Program-made: the position numbers and the translations under genes
Notes under the pieces: model-generated
What the model was told of the DNA's origin: nothing
Databases searched by the model: none
What the model saw: the letters and a program-made list of their open reading frames with translations, nothing else
Source: a virus
Virus record (IMG/VR): IMGVR_UViG_3300009127_000001
Location: 58,318 to 122,317 of that record
Direction: 5' to 3' (one strand)
DNA: 64,000 bases
Shown: one piece after another, positions 42,660 through 51,119 of the stretch
Layout: the number at the start of each line of letters is the position of its first letter
Position numbering within the stretch: position 1 is the first letter of the stretch

Positions 42660-44089
42660 CGGCAGCTCTACGTCCTCAGAAACTAGATGATATAGTAGGG
42701 CAAGACCACCTACTGGGCGAGGGAAAAGCCCTACGCCTTATGGCGGATAAAAAGGAATACCAAAGTATAATATTCTGGGGGCCACCAGGAACCGGCAAGA
42801 CCTCAATAGTCAGGTCACTTGCTAATGAGACAGACTCACATTTCAGGCAACTCAATGCTACGCAAGCGACCGTTAAGCAATTAAGAACTATTATAACGGC
42901 CGCCAAAAAGGCCTTGCCAGATAAGAGGACATTCGTTTTTGTCGATGAATGCCATCGCTGGAATAAAGCTCAACAAGATGCACTTCTACCGTCTGTCGAA
43001 GATGGGACTATAATATTCTTTGGTGCTACTACAGAGCGCCCAAAGTTCGCTGTCAACTCGACGCTTCTATCACGATGCCTTGTGATGGAGGTAAAACCAC
43101 TTAATAAATCAGCATCTTTAAGGCTTATTCTGAAAGTAATAGAACACTATCTTCGAAAGAAGAGGGAAGTAAGATTCAAAAAGGAAGCGGCAGTAGTCCT
43201 TGTTGATAGATGTGGTGGTGACGGCCGCAAAATCATAATGGCTCTCGAGACATGTATCGAGATATTATCGAGTGACGATATAATTACCCAAGAGCATATC
43301 GATCTTGCTGTACCAACCAAAGAAATAGTTTTCGATGCTCATGGCAATGATCATTTTGATCTTGCCCATTGCTATCAAGAAGCTATACAACATTCTGATG
43401 TTAATGGTGCTATTTATTGGCTTGCTAAGTGGATAGAATCTGGTGAAGATCCAGCCTATATCTGCCGCCGGATGCTTATTACGGCCTTTGAGGACTGTGC
43501 TGGGAATCCGTTTGCTGCGACTACAGCTATGGCTGCTTGTTATACAACGGAGCGAACAGGTCTACCTGAGTGTGTCATACCGATGAGCTTGGCCACTTGT
43601 GAGATGGCGATGAGTAAGAGGAACAAGTCCGCATATTACGCCATCAAAGCAACACTTAAGGATGTTCGTAGTAAGGCTACGGTACATGTACCGGAGGCTT
43701 TGAGGGCTGGTACGGCTCACGGGCAATCCGATTACGTTAAAACTATCAAGAAGATCTATCTAAAGGGTTGGCAGAAGGACTGGGAGGTTTCAGAGCTCTG
43801 TAAGAATGATCCTGAATATAATCAGGCTATTGATCCTACTAAGATACTATATGGTGTTGGTATAGAGCATGTTGAAGGCGAATTTGGAATGGTTGATGGT
43901 CCTACCCCGGATCTGGATAGGTTACTTGGGAATACTGTGGATTCTTATCGGGATTGGCCAGCTGATGTAGATGATGAAGAGTCGTCAAAGTTGGTTATAG
44001 TTCAGTTTCATGGGGAAGATACTATAGTATTATATAGATGGGATAATACTAGGGAACTCGGCATTAATTGGCGGTACGTCGAGCAATAA
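42629..44089 (+). CDS. rarA: RarA/MgsA-like AAA+ ATPase (486 aa)
   Basis: Clamp-loader-type ATPase of the RarA/MgsA/WRNIP1 family, which acts on stalled replication forks. Walker A G-P-P-G-T-G-K-T (51-58), Walker B F-V-D-E (104-107), sensor 1 G-A-T-T (132-135) and the arginine finger at R149 (L-L-S-R-C) are intact. The C-terminal family domain follows (D-L-A-H-C-Y-Q-E-A-I-Q...Y-W-L-A-K-W-I-E-S-G-E-D-P-A-Y-I-C-R-R). An extra tail of about 90 residues after residue 400 is not usual. Bacterial RarA is about 430-450 aa. It probably helps phage replication or repair. Confidence 0.9.
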   Translation: MRTNPGITPLAAALRPQKLDDIVGQDHLLGEGKALRLMADKKEYQSIIFWGPPGTGKTSIVRSLANETDSHFRQLNATQATVKQLRTIITAAKKALPDKRTFVFVDECHRWNKAQQDALLPSVEDGTIIFFGATTERPKFAVNSTLLSRCLVMEVKPLNKSASLRLILKVIEHYLRKKREVRFKKEAAVVLVDRCGGDGRKIIMALETCIEILSSDDIITQEHIDLAVPTKEIVFDAHGNDHFDLAHCYQEAIQHSDVNGAIYWLAKWIESGEDPAYICRRMLITAFEDCAGNPFAATTAMAACYTTERTGLPECVIPMSLATCEMAMSKRNKSAYYAIKATLKDVRSKATVHVPEALRAGTAHGQSDYVKTIKKIYLKGWQKDWEVSELCKNDPEYNQAIDPTKILYGVGIEHVEGEFGMVDGPTPDLDRLLGNTVDSYRDWPADVDDEESSKLVIVQFHGEDTIVLYRWDNTRELGINWRYVEQ

Positions 44090-44155
44090 TTTCACTGTTG
44101 TGGTTTGGTGTGCAACATACTCCCAGCACCATATTCACAATAAGGGGAAATTCTG

Positions 44156-44284
44156 ATGAGAGAACTGACTGCAGCACAATGGAGATGCATTGAAGGCGAT
44201 AGAAGATTCTTGAAATGTATTGATATAGTTGAGGATAAATTGCGGACTATCGCTAGGGATAGAATTCGTGAGGCTAGCGAATAG
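44156..44284 (+). CDS. Small ORF (42 aa)
   Basis: Short basic helical protein with an AAGGGGAAATTCTG ribosome site directly upstream, and a plausible composition (W-R-C-I-E-G-D-R-R-F-L-K-C). It overlaps the end of the convergent glycosyltransferase pseudogene by about 10 bases. Function unknown. Confidence 0.5.
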   Translation: MRELTAAQWRCIEGDRRFLKCIDIVEDKLRTIARDRIREASE

Positions 44285-45108
44285 TATCACCTGAATAGGA
44301 TTCGTAGTCCATATACCTTATTGGCAACTGGCCTGGGTTGTCCATATACTCAAAAGGCACTACAAAAGGTGCCTTTAGATGGTTTCCGAACAAAAATATT
44401 CGTCCGGTTGAACTTCGATATGGTATAATATGGCTAGAAGAGAAATCATATAGTAGAAAACCACTATCTAGAAAAGATTGTGAGAAAGAGAGTTGGGCAA
44501 ATCCTCCTGCGGCTGTTGATCGTCGTCTACATCCCTTTCGTACCCATTCTAATATGTGTTCATGGAAACCGAAGTCTATATCCCATGGTATCCTACCGTG
44601 CTTTCTGTGTATCCTTTCTAGAACATCTGCTTTTGCTATACCGTGTGGTACTATAGCACTTAAATGATTATATGTCTTGTCATAAATCCGCCAGAGAGAT
44701 ACAAAGCCACATAAGAAACCGCAATTCGGTAGTGAGTTGCATCTTGCCGCTAGTTTTCTATCGAATGCGTCTTCAATAAATATTATCGTCTTCTACGAAA
44801 ATGTAATGATCGAATTTGCCTCTATATGTTTCGTACGCGTACGAATAAGAACCATATGAGAAGCCTTCATTAGGTCTTCGTAGAACAACAACTTTGGTGT
44901 TTTCTATTGTCTTTGGTAGTGAGTTGATATATGTAGTAAATGCTACCGGTTCTTCTGGGTTGTATGGTACGACAATCGTTATTTGTGATAGATCGTGGTG
45001 TACTGCATATAAGTGGTTAATATGCGCAGATAATCTTATGACGGGATCGTGATAAACATGGCTTAGTCTTTCGCCAGACCATGTTGCTATTACGTAATTT
45101 GCTTTCAT
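44274..45108 (-). pseudogene. Glycosyltransferase-like gene broken by a frameshift
   Basis: Read from 45108 the frame gives K-A-N-Y-V-I-A-T-W-S-G, V-V-V-L-R-R-P-N-E-G-F-S-Y-G-S-Y-S-Y and I-F-V-E-D-D before a stop at 44773-44775. From the next frame the protein continues E-D-A-F-D-R-K-L-A-A-R, N-C-G-F-L-C-G-F to a stop at 44274-44276. Both pieces match the intact paralogue at 47826 in order, so one gene was split by a one-base insertion or two-base loss near 44775. The D-D of V-E-D-D would be the metal site of a GT-A fold. A sequencing error is possible. The start overlaps the stop of the acetyltransferase gene (ATGA). Confidence 0.75.
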
Positions 45109-45710
45109 TGATACCAATCAGATTCTATAATTCCGTATACTAAACTATCAATCCAACCATCTTCGAATGTTGGATTAGAACCATGTATCACGTCACGTTT
45201 ATGTCCTTCTTTTCGCCATCTTGCATGCTCTGCACAGACTTGTGATGCCTTGTTGTGTTCGAGGATTTCAGCATTTAGGCGATGTAGGTGTAATTCGTTA
45301 AAGCAGAACATCGTACAAGCTGTTAATAGTGCTTTGCCGTAGCCTTTTCCTCGAGAAGCTTCACACCATATACCCCATGACGCATCTGCTCTTCTGTTCA
45401 ACCAATCGATGTCGGACAGGAAGAAAAAGCCTAATGGTGAGATATTGTCTTCATCGTCGTCCATACCTTCTGGTATGTATGTCACCTCTAGAAATAAATT
45501 ACGTGGGGAGTCGGTACTCTGATCTAAATTATCGAACCATCGTGTTTGATCATCTAAATTTAAGAAGAGTCTTCGGTGTAGAAAGTTTTGTGATTCATGT
45601 CTAAATGATAAGGCAGCCGTTATGAGTGAGTCGGAGAACATGGCTTTGTTTAGGATCACCGTCATTTGGCCGGTGCCGGTTCCTACTTTACAGCTGAACA
45701 TTTGTCTCAT
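45105..45710 (-). CDS. GNAT acetyltransferase, RimJ/RimL or PseH-like (201 aa)
   Basis: Acetyltransferase with the family profile of nucleotide-sugar and ribosomal-protein acetyltransferases: D-A-S-W-G-I-W-C-E-A-S-R-G-K-G-Y-G-K-A-L-L (about 109-129), then H-R-L-N-A-E-I-L-E-H-N-K-A-S and a C-terminal basic segment. It lies directly downstream of the DegT-type aminotransferase gene and upstream of the glycosyltransferase, so N-acetylation of an aminosugar is the likely role. The aminotransferase stop and this start overlap. Confidence 0.8.
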   Translation of the reverse strand: MRQMFSCKVGTGTGQMTVILNKAMFSDSLITAALSFRHESQNFLHRRLFLNLDDQTRWFDNLDQSTDSPRNLFLEVTYIPEGMDDDEDNISPLGFFFLSDIDWLNRRADASWGIWCEASRGKGYGKALLTACTMFCFNELHLHRLNAEILEHNKASQVCAEHARWRKEGHKRDVIHGSNPTFEDGWIDSLVYGIIESDWYQ

Positions 45711-46822
45711 TACCAGCCCTTTTTAATCTGATCGACGATATATTCTCGTCCTTCTTGATCTACCCACCAACCGCATGGTATACAAATCATGTCGCTGCAT
45801 ACCGAATCCGTATTAGGTAGAATACATCTATATTGTTTGAGGCAAGTGTGTTTATCATTACGGTCGTGTACTTGGCTTGTAGCTATACCGACTTCTCCCA
45901 TCTTTCTAGTAAAATCGCTCCTCCGTTCTACTCGCATTGTGTATATCCAATATGAAGATTCACGATTTTGAGCGTTTTCTAATAATGTAACACCTGCCAC
46001 TTCGGACAGTTCTCGATTGAAATATTTGCCATTCTCTTTGTGCTTTTTGACTATATCATTTACTTTAGGTAAGTTATGCAATCCTATCGCAGCATTCAAG
46101 TCATTCATATGAAACTTGAATCCCCATTCCTGTATATCTTGTTCGCACCGGAATTGAGCACTTCGTGTTCTATCTAGGCCGTACCATCTTAATAGTTTAG
46201 CGCGTTGGTGTAATATATCATTTGGTGTTACTAGTAAACCACCATCTACTGATGTAAGATGTTTAATCGCTTGAAAGCTGAAACAACATATATTACCGTG
46301 GTTCCCTAATAATCTAGTGTTATATGTAGCACCCCAGGCATGCGCACAGTCTTCAATAATAGGTGGGCAAAACCCGTGTAATTCTACACATTTTTGTTGT
46401 ATTTCTCGCAGATTGTCTAAGTCGCATGGATAACCGCCCCAATGTACTACTAATATTGCTTTTGTTGTTGGGCTGATCTTTCGTGCGAGATCATTCATAT
46501 CCATATTACATGTATATGGATTGATGTCCACCCATTTGATCCCTAGATCATTTGCAAGAATTGGGAAATTAGTTGCTGTACATGTGAGTGGAGTTGTTAG
46601 AACTTCATCTCCAGGGTTGAGGTTCAAGAGATGAATTGCTAGATGTATGGCTGCTGTACCACTATAGGTAGTATTTATATGTGGTGTCCCTAGATGAGAC
46701 CGCAACTCTTTCTCAAATTCTTCTACTTTATCGCCTTGTCCCACGTAACCGGACATGAGGACTTCTTTGACCGGCTCGATGACGTCCTCTGATATAGCTA
46801 CTTGAAATAGAGGAATTTTCAT
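45710..46822 (-). CDS. DegT/DnrJ/StrS sugar aminotransferase (370 aa)
   Basis: PLP-dependent aminotransferase acting on nucleotide 4-keto sugars. Family features: N-terminal P-L-F-Q-V, G-T-A-A-I-H-L-A (55-62), D-E-V-L-T-T-P-L-T (72-80), the PLP-phosphate/ring contacts near I-E-D-C-A-H-A (156-162) and the Schiff-base lysine K187 in S-F-Q-A-I-K-H-L-T-S-V-D-G-G. Length is typical. ATG 46822 has GGAGG upstream on its strand; a longer frame from 46861 lacks one. First gene of the antisense aminotransferase, acetyltransferase, glycosyltransferase operon. Confidence 0.92.
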   Translation of the reverse strand: MKIPLFQVAISEDVIEPVKEVLMSGYVGQGDKVEEFEKELRSHLGTPHINTTYSGTAAIHLAIHLLNLNPGDEVLTTPLTCTATNFPILANDLGIKWVDINPYTCNMDMNDLARKISPTTKAILVVHWGGYPCDLDNLREIQQKCVELHGFCPPIIEDCAHAWGATYNTRLLGNHGNICCFSFQAIKHLTSVDGGLLVTPNDILHQRAKLLRWYGLDRTRSAQFRCEQDIQEWGFKFHMNDLNAAIGLHNLPKVNDIVKKHKENGKYFNRELSEVAGVTLLENAQNRESSYWIYTMRVERRSDFTRKMGEVGIATSQVHDRNDKHTCLKQYRCILPNTDSVCSDMICIPCGWWVDQEGREYIVDQIKKGW

Positions 46823-46873
46823 TAGATGCCTCCGGGTAAATATTATAAGTACGCTTAACAAGGGAGATGGAAA

Positions 46874-47878
46874 ATGGAAGCTTCTGCTATCAAATCAATT
46901 CAAGCGAAGTACGAAGAAGAATTATTATCAAAAAAGAATGTTGTTGCCGTTGGGATGGGATATAAATCTGTTAATGGCCAACCAACAGCAGAGCTCTGCT
47001 TGATAGTATCAGTGGTTGAGAAGGTATCAAATCGCAATTTGAATACTGCAGATATAATCCCACCTGTGATTGAAGGATGTCTCACAGATGTCTTGGAAAC
47101 TGGTCAACTGATTAAATTCCAAGACAGAACGGATAAATGGCGACCAGCTCCCGGCGGTGTATCGATTGGTCATTATGCTATTACTGCAGGTACTTTGGGG
47201 TGTCTAGTTAAGGACAACGATGAAAACATATTCATCTTGAGTAATAATCACGTTATAGCTAATAGTAACGATGCAGAAACTGGCGACCCAATCTATCAAC
47301 CAGGTGCATATGATGGCGGCGGTGCGGAGGACAAGATAGCAGTTCTTGAAAGATTTGAACCAATAATTTTCTCCGATAATCCTCCCATTTGTAGCATTGC
47401 GAGTGCTGTTGCTGCTATAGTGAATGGAATAGCGTGGCTTACTAGATCATCTCACAGAGTTAAAGCCTATAAAATGGCTGATGATAAGAATTTGTGTGAT
47501 GCGGCTATAGCACGTCCATATAGCATCGGTGATGTAAAATCGGAAATCCTTGATATTGGTATACCCAGTGGTGTGGCAATTGCCGATATTGGTGATACTG
47601 TGAAGAAGAGCGGTAGGACTACAGAATTGAAAGAGAGTGCGGTTATTCAAACTAATGTTACCGCCAATATTGGTTACGGTACTAACAAATATGCTCTTTT
47701 CCAGCAGCAGACTATGGCAGGACCTATGTCACAACCTGGTGATTCTGGTTCACTTGTTTTAAACAATGCTAACGAGGGCGTTGGTTTATTGTTTGCAGGT
47801 TCTGATCAGGTTACTCTCTTTAGTCCTATTCAGTATGTGTTGGATGCTTTGAATGTTCAATTAGTAACCGATCAGTAA
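46874..47878 (+). CDS. Trypsin-like serine protease (334 aa)
   Basis: Chymotrypsin-fold protease with the triad H126 in L-S-N-N-H-V-I, D209 in L-C-D-A-A-I-A and S291 in Q-P-G-D-S-G-S. The layout recalls plant Nal1-like and related bacterial cytoplasmic proteases. No signal peptide. GGGAGATGGAAA precedes the ATG. It is divergent from the aminotransferase operon and convergent with the intact glycosyltransferase paralogue, overlapping its end by 53 bases. Target unknown; it could cut a virion or host protein. Confidence 0.85.
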   Translation: MEASAIKSIQAKYEEELLSKKNVVAVGMGYKSVNGQPTAELCLIVSVVEKVSNRNLNTADIIPPVIEGCLTDVLETGQLIKFQDRTDKWRPAPGGVSIGHYAITAGTLGCLVKDNDENIFILSNNHVIANSNDAETGDPIYQPGAYDGGGAEDKIAVLERFEPIIFSDNPPICSIASAVAAIVNGIAWLTRSSHRVKAYKMADDKNLCDAAIARPYSIGDVKSEILDIGIPSGVAIADIGDTVKKSGRTTELKESAVIQTNVTANIGYGTNKYALFQQQTMAGPMSQPGDSGSLVLNNANEGVGLLFAGSDQVTLFSPIQYVLDALNVQLVTDQ

Positions 47879-48650
47879 TATATTGGGTTGGTGCTGATAA
47901 GATCGGTGCTTTACGGTTGCCATAGATATTGAATCTTCCAGAAGGCCATTGAAATGGGATTCTAAAATCTGAGGCATAATCATATAATAGATAGCCTTCA
48001 TCTAAGAAGGCACGCAAAAATGCTATCTGACTAGCCCCACCATGTTTTGCATGTGGTATGCTTTTATGTTTTTGCCATATTTTGGCTAGCACATCAGCAC
48101 TGGTTAGACCTACTGATACTAAGAAATGGTCATCTGTTAATAGAGTACATCCTTTTTGTCTATCTGCTATGTAGCTGCAAAGAAAGCCGCATTTTGGCAA
48201 ACTTTCATACCTGGTTATAAGTTCTAGATCAAAATAATCTCTAATGAATACGTAATCATCTTCAGTGAAGATGTAATAGGTGAAATTTTTATACTTATCA
48301 TAGGCATATGAGAAGGACCCAAATGAGAACCCATAATTTGGTCGTCGCAACACAACAACGGGTATATGTCGTATCTGGGCTGGAAGTCTCTTCAAAAATT
48401 CTTGAAAATATTTCGGTTCATGTGGATTATCTGGGCATACAATAGTGATTTGTGTGACATGGCTTTTATATTTCTTTAGCTGCTCTAGATGGAATTTTAA
48501 ATAATGTCTTCTATCTTTATCATATTTCTTATCTCTAACCCAATTTTCATCTCTGTTGCAGTCTTTGCCAAAATTTGGGTTTCTATCACCTCTCCGGAGC
48601 CCGGACCAGGCTGCTATCACATAATTGATTGATGGTGTGTGGGCCAGCAT
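47826..48650 (-). CDS. GT-A-like glycosyltransferase (274 aa)
   Basis: Intact paralogue of the frameshifted gene at 44274. Features: N-Y-V-I-A-A-W-S-G at the start, I-T-I-V-C-P-D-N-P-H-E-P, V-V-V-L-R-R-P-N-Y-G-F-S-F-G-S-F-S-Y, and I-F-T-E-D-D as the likely metal-binding acidic motif, followed by C-G-F-L-C and a basic C-terminus. These fit a GT-A fold glycosyltransferase or a polysaccharide-synthesis protein, but no named family is recognised. The ribosome site lies within the repeat element at 48658. It overlaps the convergent protease gene at its end. Confidence 0.6.
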   Translation of the reverse strand: MLAHTPSINYVIAAWSGLRRGDRNPNFGKDCNRDENWVRDKKYDKDRRHYLKFHLEQLKKYKSHVTQITIVCPDNPHEPKYFQEFLKRLPAQIRHIPVVVLRRPNYGFSFGSFSYAYDKYKNFTYYIFTEDDYVFIRDYFDLELITRYESLPKCGFLCSYIADRQKGCTLLTDDHFLVSVGLTSADVLAKIWQKHKSIPHAKHGGASQIAFLRAFLDEGYLLYDYASDFRIPFQWPSGRFNIYGNRKAPILSAPTQYITDRLLIEHSKHPTHTE

Positions 48651-48657
48651 GAAGGTA

Positions 48658-48714
48658 TTTCCTACAAGGAAATCGGTAATATTATACGTATGTTTCCACC
48701 GAGGAAATCGGTAA
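48658..48714. repeat. Two copies of a 22-bp hairpin element
   Basis: Each copy is TTTCC, five variable bases, GGAAATCGGTAA (48658-48679 and 48693-48714), so TTTCC and GGAAA pair as a small stem. The copies share 17 of 22 bases, including the last 13. They lie between the divergent glycosyltransferase and the 48756 gene, and the first copy overlaps the ribosome-binding site of the glycosyltransferase on the minus strand. A repressor or RNA-binding operator is likely. Confidence 0.6.
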
Positions 48715-48755
48715 GCATATAATTATTTCTATGTATTTTAGAAGTGAAGGAGTAA

Positions 48756-49958
48756 GTGTGGCGGTTGCTCGCTGTCAAGGAGCGGTCGAATCTTGTATCG
48801 TATCGGAATGCAGTCTCGCCGGGTAAAATGGAGCTTGTTTTAAAAGCCGAAGGCGAACCACGCGACGCTTTCGTTTACATCTGTGATGACACCAACGTAC
48901 CTCTTCAGAATTGGACAATCCACAAGTGTAAGATCCCTGATGAAGCACATTATTTACTGTTATATCAGTTGGTCCACTTTCTTCGCGGTTGTGAAACGAA
49001 TCCTGCATCCAAACCTCCCGAAGTCCAACCGGGATTGTATAAAGATGACAAGTATAAATGGTATGACCTAAGTTGGTATGGTATTCAGGAGAATTGGACT
49101 CGTAGATTTGTCACACTCTGTACTGTGGACTCGATCTGCGGTGAAGGAGAGGGTTACAAGTCTTTGAAAGAGCTTGCTATTGTTGATTTCAGTGATGTTC
49201 AGCTTGATTTTAGGCAATTGGCTAATATCGGTCGGTTGACGGGGCTATCAGTTCTTAACCCTTGGGATGCTTTTGATCCGAATTTTGCGGGGTTACCGAT
49301 TATTGATGGGCCAAATTACACACATGGCACTGGTTCTGAAATTCAGCGGGCTGCACACAAGGATTTCTTAGATAGTTGGAAGAAGCATCCGATATTTGCA
49401 GTACGTCCTGTTGAGAGTTTGGTGGTAGATGGCGATGAAGAGAAGCGTGTGATACATTCTGCAATTGATGTGTTCAATAGACATAGTGGGATGATCGATG
49501 CTAGGATCGAGTTCTTACCGACTGGGGTATATGTAGTAGATCCTATAATTATGGATGGTAGGGACGAAGATCAGGCACCACGTGTGTATCTCCAGACTAT
49601 AGAATACTCAGAACCTACTTTGAATGATATTATTAGGGATGCCCTGGGTCATATACCAACTTCACACAGTAGGGTCTTGCATGATGATATCAGAGATGGT
49701 GCTGATGACGAACGGTTGAAGCAAGTAGCGATGGACATGATCCATAATAAAGTGTTTACGAGTGCTCAGGTGCCTCAACATGAATTTGCGAATCCTTTTA
49801 TGATATTGAGTCTCATGGATCATGAGCATATCGGGGCTATGATGGATCATGAAGTGGGCTTCTTCTATGAAGATCTTGATAAAGCTGCCCCTATGTCTTG
49901 TAATGGTCTCCCCCAATTTTTCTCATGTAAGATGCTAACAGGTCATGTAAGATGCTAA
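48756..49958 (+). CDS. Hypothetical protein with C-terminus altered by duplication (400 aa)
   Basis: Unrecognised protein; a V-Y-V-V-D-P-I-I-M-D-G-R-D-E-D segment recalls its neighbours' style. It starts with GTG 48756 behind AGGAG. The last ten residues are read through a 20-bp tandem duplication at 49923-49962; without the second copy the frame would continue to a TAA at 50027-50029 and give 417 aa ending F-F-K-M-R-D-A-L-Q-S-V-E. So the intact form was probably longer. Confidence 0.6.
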   Translation: MWRLLAVKERSNLVSYRNAVSPGKMELVLKAEGEPRDAFVYICDDTNVPLQNWTIHKCKIPDEAHYLLLYQLVHFLRGCETNPASKPPEVQPGLYKDDKYKWYDLSWYGIQENWTRRFVTLCTVDSICGEGEGYKSLKELAIVDFSDVQLDFRQLANIGRLTGLSVLNPWDAFDPNFAGLPIIDGPNYTHGTGSEIQRAAHKDFLDSWKKHPIFAVRPVESLVVDGDEEKRVIHSAIDVFNRHSGMIDARIEFLPTGVYVVDPIIMDGRDEDQAPRVYLQTIEYSEPTLNDIIRDALGHIPTSHSRVLHDDIRDGADDERLKQVAMDMIHNKVFTSAQVPQHEFANPFMILSLMDHEHIGAMMDHEVGFFYEDLDKAAPMSCNGLPQFFSCKMLTGHVRC

Positions 49959-49962
49959 CAGG
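49923..49962 (+). repeat. 20-bp exact tandem duplication
   Basis: TCATGTAAGATGCTAACAGG occurs twice without a gap (49923-49942, 49943-49962). Because 20 is not a multiple of three it shifts the reading frame of the 48756 gene. The identity of the copies points to a recent event. Confidence 0.9.
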
Positions 49963-50038
49963 GCAAGATGGTCAGAAAGTACTTGATTTGTTTTTCAAAA
50001 TGCGTGATGCGCTACAGAGCGTAGAATAAGGAAAGACG

Positions 50039-50761
50039 ATGAAAAGCAGTTTAGATCCTTTCGGTCTGATGGTTTATGATCCTAAAACGCGGACTGTGAG
50101 GACGCCGTTTCCACCTGATAAACCCAAAGAACCCAAAGAGCCAGAGGAGAAGACGATGGCAACGGTCGAGGGAAAGAATGATGTATACGAAGTCGGTAAA
50201 GTAGTCGCTGAAAATGAGCGATATCGACTTCGATTATGCACCAATAGCAAGGGCAAAGAATTGATGCTTCAAGTCTCGATGGGGCCTGAACACAACGGTG
50301 AAGTCGGTAGGAATGCTTGGATGTTGACCAAGCTTAGGGAAGCTGCACGAGTCCTTGAAGAAAGGTTTGCGAAGAAAGGCACGGATAAACGCCTCAATTA
50401 CGAGCTTGGCTTTTCTAAGATCTGGGATACCTTTATGTTGAAAGGTGGTAGACAAGTCAGTATTATTGGCCTTCGGGATATTGTGAAAGTGAGTTCTGCT
50501 ATTCCAGTGGTCAAGCTCTGGAAGGATTCGTTACGCGTTGACCTTCGTACTAGTGCTTGGATGATGGGCAAGCTGTTAAAGACGATGACATTTGCTCATG
50601 ACAATCGTTATCAGATAGGTAATGTCTCTGGTAATAACCTTCTTATCGAACCTGACCTGCATTTCATAATCATTTTTGATTGGTCGCAAGCCACCCTACA
50701 TGAGAGCATAGTTCCAGCGGCTATTAGACGGCAGGAGATTAATCGTTCTTCTAGAATTTGA
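50039..50761 (+). CDS. Protein kinase-like protein, catalytic motifs degenerate (240 aa)
   Basis: The arrangement suggests a small kinase fold: K-G-K-E-L-M-L-Q-V-S (about 71-80) where kinases have their ATP lysine, then the catalytic-loop position reads G-N-V-S-G-N-N-L-L-I (194-203) and the metal-loop position F-D-W-S (213-216). The usual H-x-D is missing, so it may be a pseudokinase. The first 40 residues have a K-P-K-E-P-K-E-P-E-E spacer. ATG 50039 follows AAGGAAAGACG. The fold call is tentative. Confidence 0.45.
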   Translation: MKSSLDPFGLMVYDPKTRTVRTPFPPDKPKEPKEPEEKTMATVEGKNDVYEVGKVVAENERYRLRLCTNSKGKELMLQVSMGPEHNGEVGRNAWMLTKLREAARVLEERFAKKGTDKRLNYELGFSKIWDTFMLKGGRQVSIIGLRDIVKVSSAIPVVKLWKDSLRVDLRTSAWMMGKLLKTMTFAHDNRYQIGNVSGNNLLIEPDLHFIIIFDWSQATLHESIVPAAIRRQEINRSSRI

Positions 50762-50762
50762 A

Positions 50763-51119
50763 TTGACGGACTTAAACGATCCTGGAGTTGAACCACTCTG
50801 TGTGTATCATAAGGCGGGGGTAAGACATTACTTGTGGCGTGATAAATTATTCGCAGAAATTGAATTGGACAGGATGGCCAGGCAGGACCTCGTAAAATTA
50901 TTGGGTAATACTGAAACATTAAAAGAGGAAGTTAAAGTCCGGAAAATGCTAAAAATGTGGGACGTTTGTACAGCTCGTCATAGTAGAATCCCGATGCCTA
51001 CAGATTGCTATGATGTAAAGGCGGCTAGGAAATGGTTTTCTATAACACGCCCTGGTAGGAAGTCATCTGGGACTCGGCGACCATATATTAGATCTATTTA
51101 CTACGTTGGGGATGCATAA
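50763..51119 (+). CDS. Hypothetical protein (118 aa)
   Basis: Unrecognised basic protein. The only start near the frame's beginning is TTG 50763, one base after the kinase-like gene's stop; no ribosome site is clear, so translational coupling is likely. The N-terminal D-L-N-D-P recalls the small-protein signature but stands at the wrong end. The C-terminus is Arg-rich. It overlaps the sulfotransferase start by one base. Confidence 0.45.
   Translation: MTDLNDPGVEPLCVYHKAGVRHYLWRDKLFAEIELDRMARQDLVKLLGNTETLKEEVKVRKMLKMWDVCTARHSRIPMPTDCYDVKAARKWFSITRPGRKSSGTRRPYIRSIYYVGDA

Noticed and set aside
44338-44667. 109-codon plus-strand frame
   Set aside because: It lies opposite the second half of the frameshifted glycosyltransferase, which matches its paralogue; the plus-strand product is of odd composition.
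49952-50029. Short separate gene starting at ATG 49952
   Set aside because: Its sequence is the frameshifted end of the 48756 gene after the 20-bp duplication, and it has no ribosome-binding site.
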